64,000 nt of DNA. It comes from JACVRM01 sp963755085. Lineage in GTDB: Bacteria; Actinomycetota; Thermoleophilia; Gaiellales; Gaiellaceae. Location: contig CAVWIN010000004.1 of assembly GCA_963755085.1 (NCBI GenBank), positions 62,001 through 126,000 of the forward strand. Reading direction: 5' to 3'. The position numbers were made by a program, and so were the translations under genes. Shown one piece after another: positions 51,560 through 64,000 of this stretch. The notes under the pieces were generated by a model. The model had not been told where the DNA came from, did not search any database, and saw nothing but the letters and a program-made list of their open reading frames with translations. Every line of letters starts with the position of its first letter. Position 1 is the stretch's first letter.

Positions 51560-51725
51560 TGGCACTCCCCCTCCACCGATCTCGCGACCGTCGCGGCGCT
51601 GCAACGCGGCGCGCCGCGTCGTCCTCGGTCGCGCCCGTACCCTGCGGGTACGAACGCTCCCTGCGTCCGAGCGGCGCTTGCTTTTCGCGGGCGACGGCCA
51701 CGATCTCGCCGGACGGTGACTGCTA
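51560..51725 (+). other. 166-base structured non-coding spacer between atpF and atpH
   Basis: The only sizeable gap in the otherwise coupled atpB-G run. It holds the perfect hairpin CGTACCC-TGC-GGGTACG (51636-51652) and an 8-bp inverted repeat CGCGACCG/CGGTCGCG (51583-51590, 51626-51633). An ATG at 51558 opens a frame with no family resemblance. It may be a repeat insertion, an attenuator or an mRNA processing site. Confidence 0.55.
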
Positions 51726-52268
51726 GTGGCCGTCGCACAGCGCATCTACGCGTCGGCCCTGTTCGACGCCGCCAAGCAGGGCGGGCAGCTGCAGGAGGTC
51801 CGCGACGAGCTCGCCGGCTTCGTCCAGACGCTCGAGGACGTGCCCGAGCTCGACGCCGTCCTGCGCAACCCCCAGCTCGACCCGCGCGCGAAGGCCGCGG
51901 TGCTCGGCGACGTGCTGCAGGGCGCCAACGAGCTCCTGCGCAACTTCCTGCTGCTCGTGACCGAGAAGGGGCGCGAGGACGAGATCGCGGTCATGCAGCG
52001 CGAGTTCGAGGGCATGTGGCGCCGCGACCAGGGCATCCTCAACGTCGAGCTGACGACCGCCGTCGAGCTCTCGCCGGACGAGCAGCAGTCGATCATCCTG
52101 CTCATTGGAGAGGCGTCGGGGCGCAAGGTCGAGGCGACCAGCTCCGTCGACCCCGACCTCATCGGCGGGCTCGTGCTGCAGGCCGGGGCGATGCGCGTCG
52201 ACGCCAGCGTCCGCGGCCGCCTCGAGCGCCTGCGCCACGAACTCACGACCAACGCACTTCGCGACTAG
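51726..52268 (+). CDS. atpH: ATP synthase F1 subunit delta
   Basis: A 180-residue subunit: AVAQRIYASALFDAAKQGG (N-terminal helical bundle that caps alpha), LRNFLLLVTEKGRE and the C-terminal GGLVLQAGAMRVDASVRGRLERLR, the conserved delta signature. It links the F1 head to the b stalk. Start GTG 51726 follows the structured spacer, with no obvious ribosome site. Confidence 0.93.
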   Translation: MAVAQRIYASALFDAAKQGGQLQEVRDELAGFVQTLEDVPELDAVLRNPQLDPRAKAAVLGDVLQGANELLRNFLLLVTEKGREDEIAVMQREFEGMWRRDQGILNVELTTAVELSPDEQQSIILLIGEASGRKVEATSSVDPDLIGGLVLQAGAMRVDASVRGRLERLRHELTTNALRD

Positions 52269-52281
52269 AGAGAGGAAGAAC

Positions 52282-53807
<1,526 letters not shown>

Positions 53808-53811
<4 letters not shown>

Positions 53812-54689
53812 GCTCCGTCCAGGACATCCAGCGGCGCGTCCGCTCCGTCTCCAACACGCGCAAGATCACGCGCGCGCTCGAGCTCGTCGCCGGCGCGAAG
53901 CTCCGCCGCGCGCAGGCGCGGATCGAGGCGGTACGGCCGTACGCCGACCGCATGCAGGAGCTGATGATCGGCACGGCCCGCGCGAGCACGTCGCTGCGCG
54001 GGCTGCCGCTGCTGCAGCGGCGCGAGGTGCGCCGCGTGGCGATCGTGCCGCTGACCGGCGACCGCGGCCTCGCCGGCCCGTTCAACGCCCAGATCCTCCG
54101 CCGCGCCTTCGCGTCCGAGCGCGAGTACCGCCGGCAGGGCGTGGAGGTGCGCTGGCTCGTAGCGGGCAAGAAGGGGCTCTCGACCCTGCGCTTCCGCCGC
54201 TACCAGGTCGACGGCTCGTGGACGGGGTTCGCCGACCAGCCGGGGTACGCCGACGCGCAGGCGATCGCCCACCGCGTCGCGCAGCTCTACATCGACGACG
54301 AGGTCGACCGCGTCGTGATCGTCTACAACCAGTTCGAGTCGGCGCTCCTTCAGCGGGTCGTCGAGCAGGAGCTGCTGCCGGTCCCCGAGGAGGCGCTACA
54401 GGGCGAGGACGTGAAGGAGGACGCGATCCGCGGCGACTTCATCTACGAGCCGGAGCCCGAGCAGATCCTCGAGCGGCTGCTGCCCGCCTACGTCGAGACG
54501 CAGATCTACCGAGCGCTGCTCGAGTCGGCCGCGTCGTACCAGGGCGCGCAGATGACCGCCATGCACAACGCGTCGCAGAACGCGGGTGAGCTGATCGACT
54601 CGCTCACGCTCGCGATGAACCGCGCCCGCCAGGCCGAGATCACCCAGGAAATTTTGGAAGTCGTGGCAGGGGCAGACGCCTTATCTTGA
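53808..54689 (+). CDS. atpG: ATP synthase F1 subunit gamma
   Basis: A 293-residue rotor subunit: SSVQDIQRRVRSVSNTRKIT (N-terminal helix of the coiled coil), PLTGDRGLAGPFN, and the C-terminal AMHNASQNAGELIDSLTLAM then ARQAEITQEILEVVAGA. In most bacteria atpD follows immediately; here a hairpin and a peptide-transporter operon come instead, and atpD is 7.3 kb away. Confidence 0.96.
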
Positions 54690-54732
54690 AAGTCCGCCAG
54701 GGCTTCGCCCTGGGCATGACGACTTTCAAGAT
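54683..54732 (+). terminator. Long two-part hairpin at the end of atpG
   Basis: A perfect 12-bp outer stem (ATCTTGAAAGTC at 54683-54694 with GACTTTCAAGAT at 54721-54732) encloses an inner 7-bp stem (CCAGGGC-TTC-GCCCTGG, 54697-54713). The outer arm overlaps the atpG stop. It has no U-tract, so it is either a factor-assisted terminator or a 3'-stabilising structure. Bases 54733-54859 hold no gene. Confidence 0.65.
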
Positions 54733-54879
54733 GTTCTGAGTCACACGCGCCTTCGCGCGTCGTAGCTGTGGCCGGGCAAGCCGGCCTCCGCTGAACGGAG
54801 ATCGCTAACAAGTCTTGGGCGCGTAGCGTCTGAGAACAGAGACACGCGCGCGAGCGCGGTATGCTCTGGACCCTTTTCC

Positions 54880-55944
54880 ATGGCTGACGAGACCAAAGAC
54901 GTCATCTCATCGGGCGCCGGCCTCGCCGCCGTGCTGCCCGCCGAAGGCGCACTCGACACCGCCGACGCCGTAGTTGCCCGTGGCTACTGGGAGCAGGTCT
55001 GGCGGCGACTCAAGCGCGACAAGGTCGCCCTGGCCGGCGGGGTCTTCATCATCTTCCTCTTCATCGCCGCCTATATCGGTGCGCCGATCGCGGCGCACAT
55101 CCTCGGCCACGGTCCCGACGACCAGTTCGCCGGTGCGCTCGATCCGAAGACGTTGCTGCCGGTCGGCCCGTGGACGCACGTCTCGACCATCCCGTACGTG
55201 GGCGCGGTGGGCCACTATCCGGACACGCTGTTCGTGCTCGGCGGTGACGGCCAGCTGGGCCGCGACGAGTTCCTGCGCATGCTCTACGGCGCGCAGACCT
55301 CGCTCGAGGTGGCCATCGGCGCCACCGTGCTGAGCATCACGGTCGGCGTGATCATGGGGGCGATGGCCGGCTACTACGGCGGCGTCACCGACACGATCGT
55401 CTCGCGGCTGACCGAGATCGTGATGGCGTTCCCGATCCTGCTCTTCATCATCGCCCTGGCCAGCACCGCCGGCGACCGGCTGAACAAGATCACGCTCGGC
55501 GGCCTCTTCGGGCCCGGGGTGGTGACGCTCGTTCTGGTGCTCGGCTTCTTCGGCTGGTACTACCCGGCGCGCATCGTGCGCGCCCAGGTGCTCTCGCTGC
55601 GCGAGAAGGAGTTCATCGAGGCGGCCCGCATGGTCGGCGCGAACGACTGGCGGATCATTCGCTCGCACCTGCTGCCGCACCTGGTGGCGCCGATCATCGT
55701 GCTGTCGACGATCACGGTGGCGCAGTTCATCCTGGCCGAGGCCGGCCTCTCGTTCCTCGGCATCGGCATCCAGGACCCGACGCCCAGCTGGGGCAAGCTG
55801 CTTTCGGTCGGGCCGGACTACTACCTGACGCAGCCGTGGCTGATGGTCTGGCCCGGCCTCGCCGTGCTGCTCGCGACCCTCGCGTTCAACCTCCTCGGCG
55901 ACGGGCTCCGCGACGCGTTCGACCCGCGCGGCAGAACTTCGTGA
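54880..55944 (+). CDS. Peptide-type ABC transporter permease (DppC/OppC family)
   Basis: A 354-residue permease with the OppC N-terminal domain (WEQVWRRLKRDKVALAGGVF), a long extracytoplasmic insert, and the permease core: YGAQTSLEVAIGATVLSITVG, then the coupling-helix EAA motif EFIEAARMVGANDWRIIRSHLLPH and AGLSFLGIGIQDPTPSWG. TATGCT at 54860-54865 is a possible -10. In most operons of this type the DppB-type permease comes first and next to DppC; here DppC stands first, separated from DppB by the binding protein. Confidence 0.9.
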   Translation: MADETKDVISSGAGLAAVLPAEGALDTADAVVARGYWEQVWRRLKRDKVALAGGVFIIFLFIAAYIGAPIAAHILGHGPDDQFAGALDPKTLLPVGPWTHVSTIPYVGAVGHYPDTLFVLGGDGQLGRDEFLRMLYGAQTSLEVAIGATVLSITVGVIMGAMAGYYGGVTDTIVSRLTEIVMAFPILLFIIALASTAGDRLNKITLGGLFGPGVVTLVLVLGFFGWYYPARIVRAQVLSLREKEFIEAARMVGANDWRIIRSHLLPHLVAPIIVLSTITVAQFILAEAGLSFLGIGIQDPTPSWGKLLSVGPDYYLTQPWLMVWPGLAVLLATLAFNLLGDGLRDAFDPRGRTS

Positions 55945-56059
55945 TCCGGCGTTCGTAAGCCGCTAACTATCGGTTTCTCACCAGCGTCTTAAGGGTGGGT
56001 CGCAAACCAGCGGCCTGGGTCGGCCGGTCGCCGGCTCAAGTTCGAACAGAGGGAGTCCC

Positions 56060-57686
56060 ATGAAGAGAAGCCTTTGGCTCTCGATTGCAGCCTTCGTGCT
56101 GGGTGCAGGCCTGCTCGTCGCCGCCGGCTTCGCCGGTGCGGCGACCGGCAAGGTCGCCGCCACCAAGGGCGGCACCATGAACATGAACATGTCCGGGACG
56201 GACGTCGACTTCACCGACCCGTCGCTGGCATACGGCACGATTTCCTGGCAGATCGAGTTTGCCACCGCGCTGAAGCTGTACAACTACCCGGACAAGGCTC
56301 CGCCCGCCGGCGGTCGCCTCCAGCCCGAGGGTGCGTCCGGCTTCCCGATCGTCTCCAAGGACGGGAAGACCTACACCATCACGGTCAGGAGCGGGTACAA
56401 GTTCAGCGACGGCTCCGCCGTCACCGCGAAGAACTACGTCTTCGCGATGAACCGCGCACTCAGCCCGACGATGCAGTCGCCGGCTGCCACGTTCATGACC
56501 ACGATCGCAGGCGCGCAGGCCGTCATCGACGGCAAGGCCAAGACCGCCTCCGGCATCACGGTCAAGGGCAACAAGATCGTCATCAAGCTGACGCAGCCTG
56601 ACGGCGGCATCCTGGCCAAGCTCGGCATGCCGTTCTTCCAGGCTCTGAAGACGAACCTGGCGCTCGACAAGCAGGGCGTCAGCGTCTACCCGTCCGCCGG
56701 CCCGTACACCATCACGGAGCGGACCATCGGCCGCCACATCACGGTCACGAAGAACAAGTACTACAAGGGCTCGCGCCCGGCGAACGTCCAGACGTTCGCG
56801 ATCAACGTCAACACCAACCTCGACCAGAGCCTCCTTCAGGTGAAGGCGGGTCAGGCTGACTACGACATGGGTGGCCTCCCGGCCACGGCCCACGCCGACC
56901 TCGGTCAGCAGTTCGGGATCAACAAGGGCCGCTACTTCGTCCATCCGCTCGTCGAGACCGACTACGTCGCCCTGAACACCGCGGGCAGCGCGTTCGGCTC
57001 GGTCGCGATGCGGCAGGCGGCGAACAACGCCATCGACCGCCCCGGCATGCTCCGCGTCCGCGGCGCGTACGCCGGCAAGCGCACCGTCCAGATCCTGCCT
57101 CCGGGCATGGGCGGCTTCCAGCGCACGAAGGCCTACCCGCTCGCGGGCCCGAACTACGCGAAGGCCAAGCAGCTCGCCGGCTCCAACTGCAAGTCGGTGA
57201 ACCTGTGGACGACCACCACGCCGACCGGCGTGAACCTCGGCCAGGTCTTCAAGTACAACCTGAGCCAGATCGGCTGTGACGTGCAGGTCAAGCTCTTCCA
57301 GGGCTTCCAGATCTACACCGCTGCCGGCCAGAAGGGTGCGGCGTTCGACGCCGCGATCGTCGGATGGAACCAGGACTACCCGGATCCGTACGACTTCCTG
57401 GATGTGCTCCTGAACGGGAACGCCATCCACGACTCGAACAACAACAACCTGGCGTACTTCAACGTCGCGAGCATCAACTCGCGGCTCGCTGCCGCCAACA
57501 AGCTCTCCGGCGACGCAGCGCTACAACACCTACGGCAAGCTCGACGTGGACATCACGAAGAACTACGCGCCGTGGGCCGCCTACGACAACCGCAACATGC
57601 GTGAGTTCGTCTCCTCCCGCACCGGTGGGTACCTGTTCCAGCCCGCCAATGCGAGCGCCGACCTGAACACGTTCTTCCTCAAGTAA
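56060..57686 (+). pseudogene. Peptide ABC transporter substrate-binding protein (family 5), +1 frameshift near 57517
   Basis: Signal peptide (KRSLWLSIAAFVLGAGLLVA), then SBP family 5 features: GTISWQIEFATALKLYNYPD, YTITVRSGYKFSDGSAVTAKNYVFAMNRA, SAGPYTITE, and the lobe-two WNQDYPDPYDFLDVLLNG. At about 57517 one extra A shifts the frame; the next frame reads YNTYGKLDVDITKNYAPWAAY and ends SADLNTFFLK with TAA at 57684-57686, which is the family's C-terminus. Corrected length is about 541 residues. The ribosome site is AGAGGGAG. The real gene is probably functional if the base is a sequencing error. Substrate unknown (peptides or similar). Confidence 0.85.
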
Positions 57687-57713
57687 GAGGAGCGGCACTC
57701 GGAAGCATCGACG

Positions 57714-57740
57714 GGGGCGCCGGATTCGATCCGGCGCCCC
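57714..57740 (+). terminator. 12-bp hairpin between binding-protein and permease genes
   Basis: GGGGCGCCGGAT-TCG-ATCCGGCGCCCC, a perfect 12-bp stem 28 bases after the binding-protein stop, followed by GTCGCTCTTA. It could attenuate transcription so that the binding protein is made in excess over the membrane parts, as is usual for ABC importers. Confidence 0.7.
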
Positions 57741-57811
57741 GTCGCTCTTACCGCCAAGCGTTAGGATCTCTTCCCCGCAGAGAATGAGTCCAGCATGAGA
57801 CGAGGCCCCGC

Positions 57812-58781
57812 ATGATCCGCTACATGATCCGACGCCTGCTGTGGGCGTGCGTGCTGTTCATCGCGGTCACGATCGTCAGCTACGTCCTCTTCTACATCAT
57901 CCCCGCGAACCCGGCGAAGCAGGCCTGCGGGCAGGCGTGCAACGCGGATCAGGTGGCGCGCGTGGCCCACAACCTCGGGCTCGATCGGCCGATCTGGTAC
58001 CAGTACTGGCACTTCTTCGACCAGCTGGTCTTCCACTTCAGCCTCGGCCGGTCGTACTTCAACCGCGAGAGCGTGAACCAGATCGTCGGCGACGCGGCGC
58101 CCGTGACGGCCTCGCTGGTGTTCGGCGGGGCGATCGTGTGGATGCTGATCGCGCTGCCGATCGGCGTGCTCTCGGCGCTGCGGCCGCGCTCGATCATGGA
58201 CCGCGCGTCGATGACGTTCGTGCTGATCGGGATCTCGGCGCACCCGATCTGGATCGGCCTGATCTTCGCCTACTTCTTCGGCTACAAGTGGGGCATCACC
58301 CCGATCACGGGCTACGCGGACTTCATCAACCCGCCACCGGGGCAGCCAGGAGGGCCCGTGCAATGGGCCTACCACATGATCTTGCCCTGGATGACCTTCG
58401 CGATCCTGTTCGCGGCGTTGTACGTGCGGATGATCCGAGCGAACGTGCTGGACACGATGAACGAGGACTACGTGAGGACCGCGCGCGCCAAGGGCGCGCC
58501 GGAGCAGGTCGTGCTGCGCTCCCACATCCTGCGTAACGCGCTGCTGCCGATCGTGACCATGCTGGGCATGGACATCGGCCTGGCGCTTGGGCGGTGCGGT
58601 GTTCACGGAGACGGTGTACAGCCTGCCGGGATTGGGCAATACGGCGGTGCGAGCGTTGTTCAACTACGACACGCCCACGGTGCAGGGGATCATCGTCTTC
58701 GCCACGATGGCGATCATCATCTTCAACCTCATCGTCGACCTGCTCTATGCCTTCATCGACCCACGCATCAGGCTGACATAG
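57812..58781 (+). pseudogene. Peptide-type ABC transporter permease (DppB family), +1 frameshift near 58589
   Basis: ATG 57812 starts IRYMIRRLLWACVLFIAVTI. The permease core follows, with DAAPVTASLVFGGAIVWMLI, the EAA-type motif YVRTARAKGAPEQVVLRSHILRN, and LPIVTMLGMDIGLALG. A GGG run at 58588-58590 has one extra G; the next frame reads GGAVFTETVYSLPGLGNTAV and ends YAFIDPRIRLT at TAG 58779-58781, the normal DppB C-terminus (323 residues corrected). Uncorrected, the frame runs into the downstream ATPase and mimics a 667-residue permease-ATPase fusion, which I do not believe. Confidence 0.88.
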
Positions 58782-58792
58782 GTGATTCGCTG

Positions 58793-59815
<1,023 letters not shown>

Positions 59816-60850
59816 ATGGCGAACGACCTGCTTGTCGTCGAGGACCTGAAGAAGCACTTCCCGGTCACGCGCGGGATCATCTTCCAGAAGCAGATCGGCG
59901 CCGTTCGCGCGGTGGACGGGGTCTCGTTCACCGTCCGCGAGGGCGAGACGCTCGGCGTCGTGGGCGAGTCGGGCTGCGGCAAGTCGACGATGGCCCGCTG
60001 CGTCATGCGGCTGCTCGAGCCGACCGCCGGCAAGGTCATCTTCGACGGCCGCGACATCACGAAGCTCTCGCGCGCGGAGATGCGCCCGTACCGCCGCGAG
60101 ATGATGATGGTCTTCCAGGACCCCTACGCCTCGCTGAACCCGCGCAAGCGCGTCGGCTTCATCGTCGCCGAGGCCCTCGAGGTGCACAAGCTCGGCACCG
60201 ACGCGGAGATCAAGCGCCGCGTACAGGAGCTGCTCGAGGTCGTCGGCCTGAACCCGGAGCACTACAACCGGTTCCCGCACGAGTTCTCGGGCGGGCAGCG
60301 CCAGCGCATCGGCGTGGCGCGCGCGCTCGCCGTGAACCCGAAGCTGATCGTCTGCGACGAGCCCGTGTCGGCGCTCGACGTGTCCGTGCAGGCGCAGATC
60401 CTCAACCTGCTCAAGGACCTTCAGCGCGACTTCGGCCTCACCTACATCTTCATCGCGCACGACCTGAACGTCGTCCGCCACATCTCAGACCGCGTCATGG
60501 TCATGTACCTGGGCACCGTCTGCGAGGTGGCGACGCGGGATCAGCTCTACGCCGAGCCGAAGCACCCGTACACGGGCGCGCTGCTGTCGGCGGTCCCGAT
60601 CCCGAATCCGGAGCTCGGGCGCGCGCGCAAGCAGATCATCCTCGAGGGCGACGTCCCGAGCCCGCTCAACCCGCCCCCCGCGTGCCCCTTCCACCCGCGC
60701 TGCCCGCGCTTCCACCCGGGCCACTGCGACGTCGAGACGCCGCCGCTGTATCCGTTCGGCGATGACCACGTCGCGTCGTGCCACTATCCGCTCGAGCGAT
60801 GGCCGCTGACGGAAGAGGAGATGCGCCGGACAGCCGGCGCAGCGGTCTAG
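59816..60850 (+). CDS. Peptide ABC transporter ATP-binding protein (DppF/OppF family)
   Basis: A 344-residue ATPase: Walker A VVGESGCGKSTMARC, FQDPYASLNPRKRVG, signature FSGGQRQRIGVARAL, Walker B LIVCDEPVSALDVSVQAQ, switch IAHDLNVVRHISDR, and the C-terminal PFHPRCPRFHPGHC. It forms the heterodimer with the preceding ATPase. ATG 59816 is directly after the TAG of that gene. The last 52 bases overlap the next small gene. Confidence 0.94.
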   Translation: MANDLLVVEDLKKHFPVTRGIIFQKQIGAVRAVDGVSFTVREGETLGVVGESGCGKSTMARCVMRLLEPTAGKVIFDGRDITKLSRAEMRPYRREMMMVFQDPYASLNPRKRVGFIVAEALEVHKLGTDAEIKRRVQELLEVVGLNPEHYNRFPHEFSGGQRQRIGVARALAVNPKLIVCDEPVSALDVSVQAQILNLLKDLQRDFGLTYIFIAHDLNVVRHISDRVMVMYLGTVCEVATRDQLYAEPKHPYTGALLSAVPIPNPELGRARKQIILEGDVPSPLNPPPACPFHPRCPRFHPGHCDVETPPLYPFGDDHVASCHYPLERWPLTEEEMRRTAGAAV

Positions 60851-61219
60851 GGCACGCACTCCGCTTCGCCGGCGGCGCCGCCCGCCGCTTCGCCGTGCTG
60901 CTCGGCGCCGATCGCCGGGGTCTGCCTCGTGGTCGGCCTGCTCGGGGGCGTGCTCTTCCGGACGAGCCTGGACCGGGCGGTCTCGCTCGCCTTCTACTGC
61001 GTCGGCTGCTTCCTGCTGATCGCCGGCTTCTTCATCGGCAATCGAGGGCCGGCGCGGCTGAAGGGCGAGGGCACGACGCTCTTCGGGGAGCGGTTCGTGC
61101 GCTGGGCCTCGCCGAGCGAGCGCGAGGAGGCGCTGAACGACTCGGCGATCTTCGTCAGCATCGGATTCGCCCTCATCCTCATCGGCGCCGCGGTCGATGA
61201 CCGTCACCGATTGTTTTGA
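60799..61219 (+). pseudogene. Small three-helix membrane protein, +1 frameshift near 60910
   Basis: From ATG 60799 (inside the end of the DppF-type gene) the frame reads through LGHALRFAGGAARRFAVLLGA. One extra G at about 60910 then separates it from the next frame, IAGVCLVVGLLGGVLFRTSL, which continues with two more helices (LAFYCVGCFLLIAGFFIG and DSAIFVSIGFALILIGAAV) to TGA 61217-61219. Corrected length is about 139 residues. The family is not recognised. An internal start at 60929 would give an intact 96-residue version without the first helix. Confidence 0.5.
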
Positions 61220-61275
61220 TCGGTTTTCGCTGCCTAACAAGCAGCGTGGAGTACCGTCTGAAGAAGAGGATGACG

Positions 61276-61797
61276 ATGTTCCAGCAACGATCCGCCACTT
61301 GCGACCGCGCGCGCGCTTGGACCTCCCGCCGATCAGACGGTGAGCTTTCCGAGTTCGAGTGCGCGCTGCTCGACGCGCACCTGGCGCGCTGTCCGGCGTG
61401 CGCGACGTTCGCCGAGGACGTCGGCTCGATCACGAGCGCGCTCCGCGAGGCGCCGCTCGTGCAGCTCTCGCGGCCGATCGACATCGCCGTCCGCCGCCGG
61501 CGCTCCTACCGCCTGCCGACGACCGCCGCGGCGTCTGCCGCCGCCGTCATCGTCACGCTCGCCGGCGCCTTCGCGATGCTCGGCTCGTCCGGTCCGAAGC
61601 CCGTGTCCCCGGCGCAGGGCACCGGCAACCAGGATCTCCGCCTTGCCAGCATGATCAAGCGCAACCAGGCGACGAAGGTGTTCCCGGTCAACACGATCAA
61701 GGTCGTGCACCCGGTCGGCTCTCCGACCCGGCCCGGCGGCGGGCCCGTCGTCCGTAACGCTTCGGCGTCGCGCGGAGACTCAGCAACAGGCAAGTAG
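61276..61797 (+). CDS. Zinc-finger anti-sigma-factor-like membrane protein
   Basis: A 173-residue protein. The N-terminal zinc finger of the ZAS type has CDRARAWTS, SEFECALLDAHLARCPACATFA (the H-x3-C-x2-C). It continues with a helix, one membrane segment (TTAAASAAAVIVTLAGAFAML) and an extracytoplasmic tail. Such proteins hold an ECF sigma factor at the membrane, but no sigma gene is adjacent, so the partner is elsewhere or the protein has another role. I prefer ATG 61276, which has AAGAGG at proper distance; ATG 61270 is the alternative. Confidence 0.75.
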   Translation: MFQQRSATCDRARAWTSRRSDGELSEFECALLDAHLARCPACATFAEDVGSITSALREAPLVQLSRPIDIAVRRRRSYRLPTTAAASAAAVIVTLAGAFAMLGSSGPKPVSPAQGTGNQDLRLASMIKRNQATKVFPVNTIKVVHPVGSPTRPGGGPVVRNASASRGDSATGK

Positions 61798-61845
61798 CCT
61801 GTTCGCTGATGATCCCGTCACTCCTCTCCTCATACTGCTGAAGCA

Positions 61846-61876
61846 TCGATCACGCCGCCCGTGTGGCGGTGATCGA
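61846..61876 (+). terminator. Hairpin between the anti-sigma-like gene and atpD
   Basis: TCGATCA and CCGCC pair with GGCGG and TGATCGA, with a two-base bulge and a five-base loop. It has no clear U-tract. Together with about 220 bases of spacer it suggests that atpD-atpC are transcribed from their own promoter in 61877-62019, but I could not fix a convincing -35/-10 pair (TAAAGT near 61940 is a candidate). Confidence 0.45.
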
Positions 61877-62019
61877 ACAGGACCGGCGCGCCCTGCCCGC
61901 GCTCGACGGCGCAGGCGGCGAGGCGGCGAGACCCTCGGGTAAAGTGCGCGGCGCAGCCGCTCGCCTCTTTGCGCGACGACGGCGATCCCGATCCAACCTT
62001 CCGCACCTCGAGGAGACGA

Positions 62020-63509
<1,490 letters not shown>

Positions 63510-63510
<1 letters not shown>

Positions 63511-63935
63511 TGGCCGACGAGGGGCGGACCCTCTCGATCTCGCTTGTGACGCCCGAGGGCGCCGCTTTCGAGGGCGAGGCGGAGATGGTGGTGGTGCCGG
63601 GCGCAGCCGGTGAGATCGGCGTGCTCGCCCGGCATGCCCCGCTCGTGGCGATGCTGAAGGCGGGCTCGACGCGCGTCCACGTCCGCCGCGGCGGCGAGGT
63701 GCGCGAGTTCGCGACCGGGCCCGGCTTCTTCAAGGTGGAGCAGGACCGCGCGCTCGCGCTCGTCGACGACGCGGTCGACGCCGCGCATATCGACCCGGAT
63801 CGCGCACGCCGGCAGCTCGAGGAGGCGCAGGCCGAGCTGCAGCAGATCGAGGCGGGCCAGTCCGAGGCCGACCGCTGGCAGGTCGAGCAGCGGATCCGCC
63901 ACGCCGAGAACCAGCTGTCCGTGCTCGGCCGCTAG
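63510..63935 (+). CDS. atpC: ATP synthase F1 subunit epsilon
   Basis: A 141-residue subunit: SISLVTPEGAAFEGEAEMVV, VVPGAAGEIGVLARHAPLVAML (beta sandwich), GPGFFKVEQDRALALVD, and two C-terminal helices (RARRQLEEAQAELQQIEAG, DRWQVEQRIRHAENQLSVL) that can inhibit hydrolysis. GTG 63510 overlaps the atpD stop. It ends the ATP synthase set. Confidence 0.94.
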
Positions 63936-64000
63936 CCGCAGGCGTCGTTCAGCAGGCTCCGCGCCGCCAGGAGCACGCGGCGTCCGCTCGCCGCGCCCGT
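63932..64000 (-). CDS. C-terminal end of a gene entering from the right edge
   Basis: On the minus strand 22 codons are open from the window edge (ASGRRVLLAARSLLNDACG) to TAG 63934-63932, convergent with atpC and overlapping it by four bases. The composition is protein-like and the tight convergent overlap is typical here, but the fragment is too short to identify. Confidence 0.35.
   Translation of the reverse strand, partial: TGAASGRRVLLAARSLLNDACG

Noticed and set aside
51558..51725. Small protein-coding gene between atpF and atpH (ATG 51558)
   Set aside because: The product is basic, low in complexity and without family resemblance; the region is better explained as structured non-coding DNA.

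Overview
The window is about 70% G+C, packed with genes, and uses GTG starts as freely as ATG. A NucS mismatch endonuclease, a zinc-binding L31, cyclase/NB-ARC/TPR regulators and the order rpmE-yqhQ-prfA-prmC-glyA-upp point to Actinomycetota. Class Thermoleophilia (Gaiellales/Solirubrobacterales) is my best guess, but that is inference. At least seven genes carry a single-base frameshift that a one-base correction repairs. This suggests a draft or metagenome-derived sequence with indel errors, or an unusually high load of recent lesions. I saw no tRNA, rRNA, CRISPR array, insertion sequence or phage module.

Layout. 1-1800: end of nucS, then damaged signalling genes (a response regulator, a histidine kinase pseudogene, an EAL-domain remnant). 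1801-5000: a cyclic-nucleotide-binding protein, and a three-gene overlapping operon (family 9 glycosyltransferase, serine hydrolase, NYN protein). 5058-25157: acyl-CoA metabolism (thiolase, 3-hydroxyacyl-CoA dehydrogenase, acyl-CoA dehydrogenase, cobalamin adenosyltransferase, two-subunit methylmalonyl-CoA mutase, enoyl-CoA hydratase, ETF alpha/beta and ETF:quinone oxidoreductase). Mixed into it are a large cyclase/NB-ARC/TPR regulator, an HD-GYP response regulator, a secreted M23 peptidase and a secreted intradiol-dioxygenase-like protein. Together these would carry beta-oxidation and branched-chain or propionyl-CoA degradation, with electrons passed to quinone. 25150-31600: membrane and housekeeping genes (MscL, M48 protease, DUF4389 protein, threonine-dehydratase-like enzyme, L31, YqhQ, OsmC). 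31580-38871: a DUF2339 membrane protein, then the translation block prfA, a prmC-tsaC fusion, glyA and upp.

38999-47990 is a polysaccharide locus: a sugar-isomerase/NDP-sugar-dehydratase fusion, two NDP-sugar epimerases, a UDP-sugar 6-dehydrogenase, a WecA/TagO-type lipid-linked sugar transferase, a DUF354 glycosyltransferase-like protein and a secreted glucuronyl C5-epimerase-like protein. It looks like a pathway for an extracellular uronic-acid glycan.

49280-63935 carries the complete F0F1 ATP synthase, but the set is cut in two. Two small membrane genes and atpB-E-F-H-A-G lie at 49280-54689, and atpD-C at 62020-63935. A peptide-type ABC transporter and two small membrane-protein genes fill the 7.3 kb between them.

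A recurring signal: at 18 genes on both strands a -10-like hexamer (mostly TANNNT) ends 6 to 8 bases before the start codon. This is the geometry of leaderless transcripts. At 13764/13782 and 10084/10110 two such elements overlap on opposite strands and would drive divergent leaderless genes.
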